A stretch of 64,000 nucleotides of DNA from Epiperipatus broadwayi (Eukaryota; Onychophora; Udeonychophora; Euonychophora; Peripatidae), in contig JAQFVV010000037.1 in assembly GCA_028023455.1 (NCBI GenBank), positions 1,116,001 to 1,180,000 on the forward strand, read 5' to 3'. Below the pieces are notes generated by a model. It saw only the letters and a program-made list of their open reading frames with translations, had not been told where the DNA came from and did no database searches. The position numbers were made by a program, and so were the translations under genes. Of the stretch, positions 1-12,970 are shown one piece after another; position 1 is the stretch's first letter, and the number at the start of each line of letters is the position of its first letter.

Positions 1-314
1 TATTAATGTACAATAATCAGAATTATTTTAATTTAGCTTTGAAAAATTTTAAATAATGTTAATAACTGAAGAAAAATGTATGAAAAATAGCCTGTAATGA
101 AACAAAGGAACTATATTTTAACTAATCATTACATTAAAATGTAATGCCAGTGATTTTTTGTATCTTAGAAATTCCAATAGCTGATTATTCACTTTTCTTG
201 TCTTTTCTTCATCTAAAATTAAATATTTTATATAAAAATCTAAATCTAGCCACATTATTAGTCAATATAGTGTAAAAAGTAAACATAAAATCAAATGATA
301 TGCAAATAGTGGTC

Positions 315-696
315 AATGTTATTCACTTGTTTTGAATAACAGTCAAGTGCTATTCGCTTTCCCTTGATTATTTTTCTTGTAAAATTTTCAAATCAAAGTT
401 TATATTTAAGTAAATGAGTGTAAAAACTTAATTATGAGTGTAAAAAATTATGAGAAATATATTTATTTACATTCAAAATCTGTTACAAAAGCAATAGCAG
501 GCAACATTATTTACTTGTCTTGAATAGCAGACAAATTCTATTCACTTCTCCTTGATTATTTTTCTTGTAAAATTTAAAAATTTGGAATCAAAGTTTATAT
601 TTAGGTAAATTGATATAAAAACTTAATTATCAATGTAAAAAGTTTACGAGGAATATATTTATTTATGTTCAAAATCTATTACGAAAGCAGAAAACA
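315..696. repeat. Two-unit tandem duplication, about 187 bp per unit
   Basis: Unit 1 (about 315-501) and unit 2 (about 502-696) share the same order of blocks: a TTGATTATTTTTCTTG block, an AAAGTTTATATTTA block, an AAAACTTAATTAT block and an ATATATTTATTTA block. They differ by scattered substitutions and small indels, so this is an old local duplication. No coding content is seen. Confidence 0.7.
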
Positions 697-999
697 TGTT
701 GGTTTGATTTCAAACTTTGACAGTTAGAATTGCCTGAAGAACAGTAGCCAAAGTTGACAGTCAGTGCTTACCAGATCCTTATAAGGGGAAACAAGTTGGA
801 CTATATGACAATAGGCAGCAATGAAAAATTGATTTTTTGTGGAAAAAACTGCCAAATGCGGATTTTTTTTGGACTTAAAATTTTGAATATTAATAGAGCT
901 ATGAATTTACGATAAAATAAACATAAAATAGTGGGTGTGACCAAAAATGGCTGAGAGATGGTGCAAAATTTAGAAATTATGTTGTTTTTTTGTAATCAC

Positions 1000-1320
1000 T
1001 TTAAAGTTAGTAGTCATAGTAAAATGTTTTCTGATAGTTCGTATCTTCGAGAAAAAAAATTATTAGTTCATGAGTATCTTCTAAAAACATCACCAATATT
1101 TGTGAGTATTTAAAAACTCATTATTAAAAAAAAAAAAAAAACATCAATTCATAAGTTCATTTAAAAAAAACAGGACTTTGAAGCGTTATTTTTTTCCATT
1201 CCAGCAAAAACAACGCTTTTTTCTGATTTCCGGTTCAAAGCCCTAAAAAAACATTGTCTCCCGCAAATACTCTTTCGCCAAAAAAGTTGCCCCCAACATC
1301 TCAAAGTTTGGCCACCTCTG
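1000..1320 (-). mobile_element. hAT-like nonautonomous element, one end
   Basis: Read on the minus strand, the sequence from 1320 begins CAGAGGTGGCCAAAC, which resembles the CAGNGGTGNNCAA terminus common in hAT transposons. The next 300 bases follow the same block order as the copy at 27141 on the + strand: a T-run followed by AGGGCTTTGAACC, then CTTATGAATTG, then GACTACTA. The partner terminus was not found with confidence, though the copy may extend down to about 780. No transposase is seen. Confidence 0.5.
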
Positions 1321-4300
1321 GTATATAGTATAGCTCATGATTTATTAATAAGCTTAATTATTATTATTTGAGCTATTGTTACCTTCTCTGTATTTTATTA
1401 ATAAGCTTTGATTACAATAAAATATGTATTACTTAAACCTCATATGTATATATCACAGACATTTTTAGACATATAGTATGCATATATACTATATACTAGT
1501 ATAAATATAATTAAAAATAATAATGTTGTTATTAATAATAAATTGAGATAGCACATTTATATATATTTACTGTATGTGTTCACTCATTCGCTTTCATGCA
1601 AAAAATAAAAATAATAAAAGTTCTTATTATACTGTATTTTTATTTTTTTAAATAAAATGAATAGAGGTGTCACACTTTTTTGCAATTAAATATGCTTTGA
1701 TCAATAACTTTTTATTTACACTTTTAGTGTATAATTGAAATAATGTATATTGATATAGAACATATCACAGCTTCACTATATCAAATAAGTCAAAAAATAT
1801 CAAAAGCAAAATTTTTTAGAATTAATTATTTATAATCATTTTAATTTAAATTAGAAATTCTAAACCATTTTTTAACTACACATCCAAAATTAGCCAAGGA
1901 TATGTTTATTTGTATTTTAATTTCTATAGAAGCAAAAGTCAACTTGTAATTTTTAGGATTGACTTCAGAACAAAGAGTGAGGGATATTTATTATATCTGT
2001 ATATGTTACAGATATATTCAAAGGTGCCTAAATAAACATGCATATTATAAGTATTTAACATTAAAATTTATTAGTATTGTTTTAATTAATTGTTGAAGAG
2101 AAGGCAAATTCTAACTTTTGTTACTTTAGCACTTAGTATATTTTACAATTATTAATTTACTAAAATGTAAAACTTAACATGCTTCATTATTTAAATTTTC
2201 ATCCTACATGATTGTTTAACATAAAAATTGCTTTAATTTTCTTTGCTCTTACATTTTTTTTTTTTTATTTTGACTCTGCCTGCTTGGATGAATAGTAAAT
2301 GACAACTTTTTTGGTAAGAATTTAACTTTGTTAACTGTTTCTTTGGTGTTTGTATATTTTATTGTTTTTGTGTCTGCATCTCTAAATAATAACATGTATT
2401 AAATTCTTTCTAAAATAATGAGTTTAAAAAATTATAGAAACCTTTCAATATTTATTATGTATATATATGCTTTTGCTGTATATGGTTTAGTGCAGCAATA
2501 AAGTGACAGCCTCTGGAGCTCGAAATCTTTGAATCGTGGTTCCGGGTTTGTCTCTTCCAGTTCTTGAATTTGTTATGCATTCTCTAGTAATAAACAATTC
2601 ATTTTTTTTTTTTTTTATGTTTTTGATTGTGTGTATATGTACATATCTGTTTTACATGAAGACAGATCTGAAACCTAAAATTATTGTCACGGTAATTTTT
2701 AAAGTGCCTAAAATTGGGAATATATATGACTTCAAATTTTCAATTGCGATATGATTGCTGCTTTAAATGAGATTTACTGATAAGTTGGAGGGGGGGTCGA
2801 ATAATATTGAAAAAGTTTAAGTATCATAATCAAATTGAAATGCTTAAGGTGTGTAGACAAATGGAGATCATTTTATAAATCAGTGAGTTAGTCATTTTGA
2901 TCTTTTAATTTAGTATGTGAGTGGGATGGAGGAAGCTGGTTGGAAGTCTGTGAAATATAGGCAAGAAGAAAACTTAAAAAAGAAAATGGAAAAATTTGAA
3001 GTAAGTTATAAAAGGAAGACATTTATGGGAAGAAAATATACTATTATTACTAAGATGGAAAAGCAAATTTATATTAAGTAGTATATAGAGATAAAAAATA
3101 ATGTGGCGAAGGAACAAATTTCATAAAAAGTGAGGGTTGGTAAGTTTTTAAATTCCAATAACAAGAAATGAAAATAATAACTTTAAAAAAAAAAGATTAT
3201 AATAAATATTAAGCAAGAAATATTGCCAAAATCACATTTTTCTTTATTTTGCTAAAAAGTGTTTGAAGTGGTTTGGATAAATTGTAACATTAAACAAGGA
3301 TAGAAATTTTAAACCATTGACCTAGTATAAGTTTTAGTGATGTAACTGAGTGAATAGAGGGGGTGTGGAGTGGAACAAAAGTTTTATATAATGAGATAAC
3401 TTTGATTAAAAGAAGGTGCAGGACAACTAAGGTCCTAGTATAGCATAGATTTCTATATCGTGGCTAATTTTTTAGTATTGCTATGACCAGATAGTAACAT
3501 TTAAAAAAAAATCATTCCTGGTTTAAATTTATTGCATAATAATGGTTGTATGTTTTTAATATGTCAATAAGGATAATATTTATCAATTTCCACTTAATTT
3601 TTTTTCAATTATTGTATTTTTGCATTTTTAATGTACTCTTTTTAAAAATGTTATTGTAAATTGTTACATTACAATTTTCAAAATATTACATCTTAAAATT
3701 TAAGTGAATGAAAAAGCAGCATATTTTATTTAGTAGGTGCCAAAGAGAACATAAATCAAAAAGTAATGAAATCAGAGTACTGTAACAATATTCTGAAACA
3801 GTGTCTTAATTTTCTGTATAGATTATTGATTTTCCTAGATACATTTTTATTATTTTAAATAAATATCTTCAATACAACATAAATAATATATATAGAATGA
3901 ATATCTTAATAATTACATTTATAATAAACAAATACATATATGGGGGGGGGGGGAGCATATAAAGTAGTATACATATGTAAATGCAATCATTGTTTGGATG
4001 TACATGTAAGCAGTGGTGAACTAGAAAAAATTTTATCAATGGGCTCGCTCTTTTTTAAAAAAGAAAATACGTTATTGTATTTTAAAAAAACAATACTACA
4101 CTATTTACTTTTATTTAAATATTGTAATGCAGCAACATTTATTATAATCTTGAAAAAAAAATAATTAAAAAATTTAATAAAGAAAAATATATTTATTTTA
4201 CTATATAATAAAATTATGATAGCAACTGCCATACAACATTATTTTCTTCAATTTTTTTTTTATCTTGTTTACTAGGTGACGGTCCCGAAGCTGAGCTATG

Positions 4301-4334
4301 ATTTTTTTTATAAAAGATTTTGTTATTGAATTTT

Positions 4335-4770
4335 TGATACTTTGGAATTAGATCTGCTGTGATGTAATCAACCAATGATAATTATCCTAACACTTCAGAT
4401 TTTTTTTTTTAAAAAAAAAAAAAGATTAGCAAACTTTATATTTAAAAAAATGAGTTTTTGAATTCAAGTTAATTTTAAAAAATTATGAATATGATATAAA
4501 TAAAAGATTTTTTGGACGAAAATATTAGTAAAGAAAAGCAATTTAGTTTATTTATTTACAAGTCTGTTATTTATATCATATTCATAATAATTTTTTTTAA
4601 TTGAATTCAAAAACTAATTTTTTAAATATAAAGTTTTCTAATCTTTAAAAAAATAACAAACATAGAGTGATACTTCTCAAACAATAAAAATATATTCATA
4701 AAGTTTGCATAATTATCACCGAATGATTACTTTATAGCTGATCTAATCCCAAAGTATAGCGTAATCCAAT
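4335..4770. repeat. Foldback (inverted repeat), arms about 165 bp
   Basis: The left arm contains ATACTTTGGAATTAGATC, AATGATAATTAT and AATATGATATAAATA. The reverse complement of the right arm contains the same blocks in the same order. Weaker matches around an AATGGGCTCG block suggest that the arms may extend to about 4005 and 4850. The structure looks like a palindromic MITE; the family is not identified. Confidence 0.65.
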
Positions 4771-7700
4771 TTTTAACACTGGGCTCACAAATTTTTGAAA
4801 AATGTAACAATGGGTTCGTGCTAGCCCATTGCTAGCTCACTTCTGTAGTAAGTAATGTGTGTTTAAATGTAACTAAATGTAAAATGAACTCTAGAACTAG
4901 CATGTGATACATATTTCGAGATTAAAGATTGGTTTGTGTAATAATTACAAAAACAGTTATATAACTTTTTGTTGTCTTTTTTTTTTTTTGCTTTTCTTTT
5001 TCGAGAAGAGGAGGATATTAGGATGGGCATATTCATTTACAAATGACTGCTAGTATTAGGGATGATTCAATTGACCGAATATGACTAAAAATAAGTGTTT
5101 AAGTATATCAAATATATTGTTTGCATAAATATTTAAAAAAAGAGAGAGATAACTGGTAACAATGGGTTCAGCGGCCATACATATAACTCTTTCTTCAATA
5201 TTTGTTTATTGCAACTAAAAAAATATGAATCTAAATACATCAAATATCTATTTATGTGTATGTAAATTAAAAATGGCTAAAATCATACCATAGACTCAGT
5301 GTTCATAGATATATAATACATTGTTCACTAGTGAGGATGTGTACATCATATTATTCTTTTTACATTGAGTACATTAACACTTACCTGACTAATTCAAATT
5401 ACCTTGGAATTCTTATCTTTTAATTATAAAACTGCCAGATATTTATTTAGTTGCCAATATGGTTTGGCTAATTGAAATGATTATGAATCAACTACCAAAA
5501 AAAAAAATTCTAATGTTCCTTAGGAAATCTTCAATTACCTGAAAAAAAATCTAAGTTTATCTCACATTTGGTTTTCATGTCACACTTATTGTGTAGGAAT
5601 GCATTAATCACTATGCTTTGATATCTTTCTCACAATGATCAGATTTATATATGTAAAGTTCTAGCTTTTTTTAATGTTAATAAATACTCATCTACTATCC
5701 ATTCAGTGTTATTAAAAAATAACTACATCTTTTCTTTAACATTAGGTTGCATTACTCATTATACAGCAAATGATCCACTTTTAATTGACTAGCGATCTTT
5801 ATCAGAGACTTTCCTGATAAAAAAATTCAATGAAAAAAAATCTAAATTTTTTTAATTAAAGAAAGTCTTTGATGAAGATTGATAATAAATTGAATACATT
5901 GCAAAAATTTGCTTTTTTTAACAAGTAGATATCTGATGAAGATTGCTAATCATTTGAAATGTTAGAGTTTAATAGTTTTTACATTGCAAAAAAATTAAAG
6001 TATCTAAAGTAAATAATTTGCTATATTTATCCATTCAATATATATTGTTTCACTATATATATATTTCATCAATAAAAATGATGATTAAATAATCCAAAAA
6101 AATCCAATAGTATTTACACAATAATAATAAACATTGCATGACTTCATTCTGCTTATTGTTGATATCTACAACTGGAGCAATAATTTTTTCTACTTACTGT
6201 ACTCCAGAGGCACCTATTGGAAAACTGAGAATCAGTGTATTTTAAAATATTAGATAGTATAAAAATGGTAATGATTATTACTAAATGAATGTCCTCTCTA
6301 AAGGTAGACAATAGACAGAAATTAATTGGGATTGGATATAGCTCTGACCTCCTGTATCCATTGATTTCTCAAGTTTACAATATGTATTTATGCAGTAACA
6401 GAATGTATTGCTGCTCCTATTGCAATAATAAATATTACAGAAAATTAAGGCATTTGATTTGAATAGTTGTTATGTTATAAATTTTTACATATTAAACCTA
6501 TATGTTTTGGAGCATGGAAGCTTTTTGTCTATCCCACCTTTGTTAGTTTATCTTGGAGAAGTTGCACAATATGTTATGTTAGCATAGTTTTAAGTCTAAC
6601 ATATAAACATAATGACGGGTTACTTTGTAGGTATAACTGATATAGATGTTCTAAAGTGATTAATTTGAGTGTATGATGATTGATAGATTGTTTTATTGGA
6701 TTTATACTCAGCTATGTGTATTAAGAGCTTTATAATCCAATCATCTTTTTATAATGAAAGATCATTATAAATTTCATTGATGCAACTAGGCTTTAAAAAT
6801 GTAATGACTCACAAATATGATTTCCATTATATGAAAATGTCATTTGCCAATCCTCCTTAATTATTTAACTACATCGTAATGAGTAATAGTTTTAAATCTA
6901 TATTTTTTTTATTGTTTTTTTTTTTTAATAAAATGTTTATATTTAAAAAATATTAAACCCATATTAAAATTTTATATATTTATTTAAAACGTTTCAGCAA
7001 TATCACCAGTCATCATTAATCCATGATATAAATTTTAAATGTTTTAAATTATAATTGCATTTTGTACTTCAACAGATTTTTTTGGAAGCACAAATTTCAA
7101 AAAAAAAATTGATATTTTTATCATAAAATCACTAAGATACATTTTACCCTGGCATAATGATAATTTGTGTAATTCTGAATGTTGAAAGGTTTCTGTTTGC
7201 TGTAAATTTGGTTGTGGTGGCTAAATTACCCTTTAATAAACTACCTTTTAATAAGTTTGCTGACTATGTAAATATACTGTAAATTAAAATAAGCTTTCAT
7301 TTTAAAACTTTTGTTTGTGTGTGTGAATTCACATGTACATGTAATCTTATACCAAGAGGATTTTGTTAATGTAAACAATTTTATTACGACTGCAAATAGT
7401 ATTTCTGTTAATATTAATTTTATAAATTATTAGATAGTATTCATAAAATATATAGACTAGCATATCAGTTTTTTGTTGTTTGTCTGTTGTGATTTAAACT
7501 AGTTTTAAAAACTTGATTTACTCGTGTTAATTTAGTCATGTGTAGAAAATAAAATTTTTATTTTATTAATCATATATATTGATGTCAATTATGTTATTAA
7601 TACATTACAAACTATTCTTAATGATATTATTAAGAGTGAATGCATTTAATGACTCTCTTTTAGCTCCTGTAAAAATAAAACAAATGGTTATATATAATAG

Positions 7701-7962
7701 TCTTATTCTGGATTGTAAACTATGATAAAACAAGGTTCACAAAATTCTCTTCTTTGGCTGTCCCAAGTCCTAAACATCACTAACTGTAAATAAGAAATGG
7801 CTTGGATCTTATATTAAATGAATTTAATTTGCTTTATTTTAAAGTATTGTTTTCACAATGAGCTAATAGATGGTACTTAAATGTTGTCATCCATAATATA
7901 TATATATATAGTTGATAACTATAAACCTTATTTCTTTCCTTATTATTTTGTAATTCAATACT

Positions 7963-8522
7963 GAGCATAGTTCGTTACAAAGGAAAGATTAACAATATTA
8001 CAAATTAAGTACAGCTTAGCACACTTTCAACTGAATAGGTCGTATTCATTGCATTGGATAAAGTCAGATGTGTGAGGGAGAGGAAGCATCTGCCAATAGC
8101 ACCACTAGGTTAGCACAAGATAAGTATAAATGTAGTCATGCTAAAACAGATCTCAACATAAATCAGTATTCCTGGAACATGAGATTGTTTCTGGCCAAAA
8201 CTTCAATATGCTTAACATCAAAGTAGTTTGCACTGAATGCAACAATGGAAAGATAAAATTTAGAGGGGGCTGGTTTATCATCAACAACACCCACATGATA
8301 AATAAAAAGGATTCATGTGTTGTTTTCATAATCAAGTGAAAGATGTAAATCTATCAATTTACATATTAATTATTTCATATGTTCATTTTTGCTTCCTCTC
8401 TCTCACAAATCTGACTTTATCTAGTGCTATGAACAAGATCTGTCCTGTCGAAAGCAGTGCTAAGTTGTTATAAATTTGTAATATTAATAATCTTTTCTTT
8501 GTAACAAATTGAACTATGTATA
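7963..8522. repeat. Foldback element, arms about 130 bp
   Basis: The left arm (7963-8090) reads GTTACAAAGGAAAGATTAA, then GATAAAGTCAGATGTGTGAG. The right arm (8380-8522), reverse-complemented, gives the same blocks with about 15-20 percent divergence. The roughly 290-bp centre holds only a short antisense open frame without protein-like character. Interpreted as a nonautonomous foldback repeat. Confidence 0.7.
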
Positions 8523-9404
8523 TAGTTGGGAAGTTCCCCTCCCCCCAATTAATGTGAATATTTCTAAGAAATAAAATGTTATTGAATATATATGTTTTGT
8601 GTGCATGTGTGTGTGTGTGAGCAATATCCAGAAAGTAAGAATCGTTTGTTTATAAAAATAAAAATAACTTTCAATAAGATATTCCCTCACTTACTAACAA
8701 GTTATTAATGGATATGTAAATAGTGGATGAAAATCGGAACTCTGTTATCTATTAAGTTTGATTTGCAATTTATTTATTTTTATTAAGAAAATGTTATCCA
8801 TTTTATCAGCTAATTTAATGGTAAATTAGAAGATTATTCAGATAGAAACCTTTGTCTAACTAGAGTAGAACTTCATAATAAACATATTAGAATTGGTGGA
8901 GGAGTTCTGTAGTGAAGATATATAAAAACTTAACTATGGCAAATGCCATTGTTAAATGTGATGGTGTATTGTTTGTAATCATCAGTATTAGTGGCTATTC
9001 AAAAATAAATATGGCAATGGAAATTAGAAATACTAAGTGGCAATACTGTTAGCCCTCGAAATACAAATATATCCTTATATATTAATTAAGTTTCCTAGCT
9101 AATAGTTTAAAATAAAATTAGCGATTATTTCTAATTTTATGACCAAACAGTTCTTACTTTCCATGTTTAAGTAAAATGTCAATTTTATGATTAATAATTT
9201 ATAATAGTGTAATTATTATATATGTAATTGTAAAATTTATTTTAAATCTAAACTGATCTACTGTATAATGTTATTTACTGTTTATTATTGCTGTCATTAT
9301 TTCCATTGTTATTGCCGGTCTTTGTACTGTTTTATTATATTAATTCACCTTATTGAATAATGTTTTTCAGTCTTTTTTTTTTTTCTATATTTCACTTTAT
9401 ATAG

Positions 9405-9462
9405 GAATGGGGAAAGAAGTCGAGAACTTAATATTGGAAAATAATGAACTTTTAGCCACAAA
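9405..9462 (+). CDS. MAPK8IP3/SPAG9: JIP3/4 exon 1 of window (leucine zipper II start)
   Basis: The exon encodes (G)MGKEVENLILENNELLATK. This matches the start of the second leucine-zipper coiled coil in JIP3/JIP4, which in known family members binds ARF6, kinesin light chain and dynein/dynactin components. A TATAG acceptor precedes it and a GTATGA donor follows. The first codon is split: its first base lies in an exon upstream of the window. The last two bases, AA, join a G from exon 2 to make lysine. The intron to exon 2 is only 90 bases. Identification rests on the near-identical family motif and on splice phases that stay consistent over all nine exons. Confidence 0.93.
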
Positions 9463-9552
9463 GTATGATTAATTATATTCCTTATTTTAACTGAATGCTA
9501 ATTTTTTTTTCTCCTATTCTTTTAACTATTCTGTTTTGTTTTTGTTTTCTAG

Positions 9553-9609
9553 GAATGCTTTAAATGTTGTGAAGGATGATCTCATTGCAAAAGTAGATGA
9601 ACTTACAAG
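9553..9609 (+). CDS. MAPK8IP3/SPAG9: JIP3/4 exon 2 of window (leucine zipper II)
   Basis: The exon encodes NALNVVKDDLIAKVDELT plus split codons at both ends. This continues the coiled coil and is almost identical to the vertebrate block NALNVVKNDLIAKVDEL. The acceptor is TTCTAG and the donor GTGTGT. The final AG joins the T of exon 3 to make serine. The following intron is 20.8 kb and is filled with nested transposons. The exon shows no breaks. Confidence 0.93.
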
Positions 9610-11934
9610 GTGTGTTTATTTTAATTCATTTTATTTTTATATGGAATTAAATAGTATTAGATAAAGATACATTTTGTTCTCCAGTCACTTACAGATTGAG
9701 TTGATTAAGCAAAGAATTCCATGCTGCAATGCTTGTTCATTGTTTATGATTGTTTATCAAATGCTTGCCATTCTCAAAATGCGTAATTTATTGCTGCATC
9801 ACAATTTTAAAGGATTCCCATATATTTTTATGAGGCATTGTACAGATTTATTTATATACAATTATCAGGCGGTATTGAAATTAACAGTGTTCAAATTAGT
9901 TTCCAGATAAAGTAATGTAGACATTTTATCTATATTTTTTTAATCATTAGTGATGAATGATATCTCTCTTTCAACTCCAGTATCCTTGATACAGGCTGTG
10001 ATTAAAATCAGTGGTTATTGTTTCTAGTGAAATTTGCACTGTTTTTTACACGAGGTCTATTTTATTATTTCCATATGTAGTTGAAATGTACAAAGTTTTT
10101 AAAAAGTAAAATTAAAGAAAATATTTCTTAAATAGAATAAATAAATAATTTCTTTAAAGCTAAAGTACTCAGGTGTTAAATAACTGTTCTTAAACTAATT
10201 ACTGTGTTTTGATAGACAGTAGATCTCCAAAAATAAATGATTATAGAAGTAATTAAAATGTTATTCATATAAAAGAAATTGTTTGCAAAACTAATTCAGA
10301 TGTTTACAAAATTTACTTTAATCTCTATAAGAAAATAACCAGCTTAAAATAGGTATCTAATATTTCAACAATTAATTTGTATTCCAAAATACAAATGGAA
10401 GTGGCTAGGTATGAAAAGAGATATCGCAGACTTTAAAAAACTTTTTGACTAGGCTGGAGTGAAGATCGTAATTTGAAACTGTAGAAAAGCATTGTTGGAT
10501 ATTGCAATCTGGGAATGACTCTGGAAGATAAGCTAGCAGATTGGGGAACTTGTGACAGATCTTATCAACCTTATTATTTAGGCATATTTTAATAGCCGCA
10601 AACATATGTATATAGTTTATATAATCTTAACTAGTAGGGTTAAATGGAGATAATTATAGTTGTTAAAATATTTCATATTATAGTGAAATTACAGCAGTAT
10701 TGGAGGTCAATTTATAATCATTATAAATATTGTATTATTGTTATATAATGTAATATTATAAGGTGATTGTGGGTATTATGAACTTTACCTAGAAAATGTT
10801 CTAATCTTGGTCCCTCATAGCAGCTTCCATCACTACAAGTATATATTTTTTTAATGTCAGCTAAATCAAGAAGAAACATAAGGCTCTCTCCATAAATAAT
10901 TATACTCAATCTTTCCCCATATAGGTAGCACTAAAATTTAATAAAAATATTGACAAAGGAATGATGTTTGTTGTAAGTGAATCAGGCAACAAAATAAGTA
11001 AGTTAATTAACATATTTGGTTGTTTTGTCATCCCTGGTGTTCGCCTCGAGATGGCGCTATTTCTAGGTCAATTCCTATAAATATACAGTTTCACCGGCAT
11101 TCACCCAACAAAAGAGGAAATTTACTACACTATAAATGCAGAAAAAGAGTCCTCACGTTATGTTGGGCGCCAACAGAAGCCAACACAAAGAGACTTCTTT
11201 CTATGATAAAACACAGAAAGAGTTCCCAACGACGGCTGCCGGTTATGGCTTTTTTTCTATGATAAAAGCAAAGAGAAATGCCTTTATTGGCTGCCATAGT
11301 TGATTTTGTTATTCATTTTCTCGTAATCTTTGAATATCTATTATCTCTGTAGTTTCGTGTGAGAGTGTGTGTATTTGAGCCAGTCGTAGTTTTTTAAAAT
11401 TTGATTAAACTTTTTTTTTTTAATGTGATGTAACTTACTTTAGGGTTGTATGTTTATTAATAATGACCTGAAGCTTCCATGAGGAATGGGTAACCCTCAA
11501 AAAGTGATTGCAAAGGGTACACGCCAGCATTTCTTTGACAATCATGTGACAAATAATGTTCTCGCGAGAATTCATTCAAGAACAAGTAAGATGGCCACCG
11601 CCTCTAACTAGGGAGTATTTGAAGCTGTAGCAATTGCCATCAACTGAAGCTAGTGCTGTGGCGTATTTGCAAAATAAAAATATCCAGTTGAAACAGAAAA
11701 AAATTGTCTTTGTGGTAATGAAATGTGAATTGATGCTAATAAAGATCTGTTATGTCCGCCAGTTATATAATACTCACTGGCGAACAATCTATGCAGTAAG
11801 CCAACCTTGCCCTGCCTATATATGCATACAATAATCAGAATCCCTGAGACTAACGCCGGTAGAATAATAAAAGCAGATTTAATTACAATGCACTAATATA
11901 TACATATTTACATGAATACATTAAAACAATCATT

Positions 11935-12361
11935 ACGCAAAAAAGTGAAGCTTGTCTCAATTTTCTTACAAGTTATATGGCTAAGCACTTTCAGAGACCT
12001 TGAGTCTCCATAATCATAGCCTACTGTTAACTGAAGTTTTGCTGTGGTTTATGTAAAATTTATGCAAATTTTATAACGACCATTTTCTGGAGATTGCAAA
12101 GCACGATTCTTTCCGGTTTATTGCACATTTGTCCTTTGCAATAAAGCACGCCTCTTTAATTTTTCATTTCATATCATTCCGTTCAGTGCAAAGTGCCCTT
12201 GCCATCCAGAAAATGGTCGTTTTAAAATTTGCATAAATTTTACATAAATCACAGCTAAACTTCAGTTAACATTAGGCTATGATTATGGAGACTCAAGGTC
12301 TCTGAAAGTGCTTAGCCATACAACTTGTAAGAAAATTGAGACAAGCTTCACTTTTTTGCGT
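11935..12361. repeat. 427-bp foldback inside the DNA transposon
   Basis: The arms 11935-12092 and 12205-12361 are nearly identical inverted copies, beginning ACGCAAAAAAGTGAAGCTTG and ending near CGACCATTTTCTGGA. The centre (about 112 bp) contains imperfect pairs such as TTGCAAAGCAC. The high identity between the arms indicates recent formation or gene conversion. It may be a nested MITE or a subterminal structure of the host element. Confidence 0.8.
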
Positions 12362-12970
12362 TAAGCGAAAGTTTAAATTACTTACTACTCAAAGGTGAAT
12401 TAGAAAACTAGTATTTTATTTCAATTATAAAACAATCATTATACATTTAGATCAAACAAACCTGAAGGTATACCAAAATAAGAAGAATGAAGATCTCTGC
12501 GACCTACTTTATAGTCCCTATATGCTGACTCTTGGACGTTCGGAGGCCAGCAGTGTCCGCTCTGGGGCTACCGTGCTAAATAAGCGACAATCAGCGCTTT
12601 TCACAGTTCATCTGCATCGGTAGAACTCCCAGTTTGTAAGTGGCCGATACTTTACACTTGCACTCATTTCGCCAGTTCTGATTTTTCTGGATTTGATTGC
12701 TCAAATCTTGTCAGTCCGTCCTGGTCTGTTCAATCCCTCCCAGTTGACTTGCAGAAGCAGACTTATGTTTTACTTTGATTGATTACCCCTTTTGCAACCC
12801 GATTACTTGTTTTAATTATTCATCTTGTTTATCTGCAAAGTTGCTTCGTTAATTAACCTTTCTCTATCTAAAAGGATTTTTTTGTTCTTTTTGCTGTTTT
12901 ACAAAATAACTCAGCTAATAAAGTCTAAGATGATTTTAAATTAACGAAGTATTTTTATTTTCACGTATAT

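Larger units (their letters stand above)
1..9404 (+). other. Upstream intron of the JIP3/4 gene, no coding seen
   Basis: This AT-rich stretch precedes the first exon seen. Because exon 1 starts in the middle of the protein, the stretch is inferred to be intron. It holds a two-unit tandem repeat (315-696), one end of a hAT-like element (about 1000-1320) and two foldback repeats (4335-4770 and 7963-8522). The rest is low-complexity A/T sequence with homopolymer runs, including a G run near 3942-3953. The short open frames here show no protein-like composition. Confidence 0.6.

Noticed and set aside
3940-4164. 74-codon frame after a G run
   Set aside because: It begins in a homopolymer and is low-complexity, with no similarity to a known protein.
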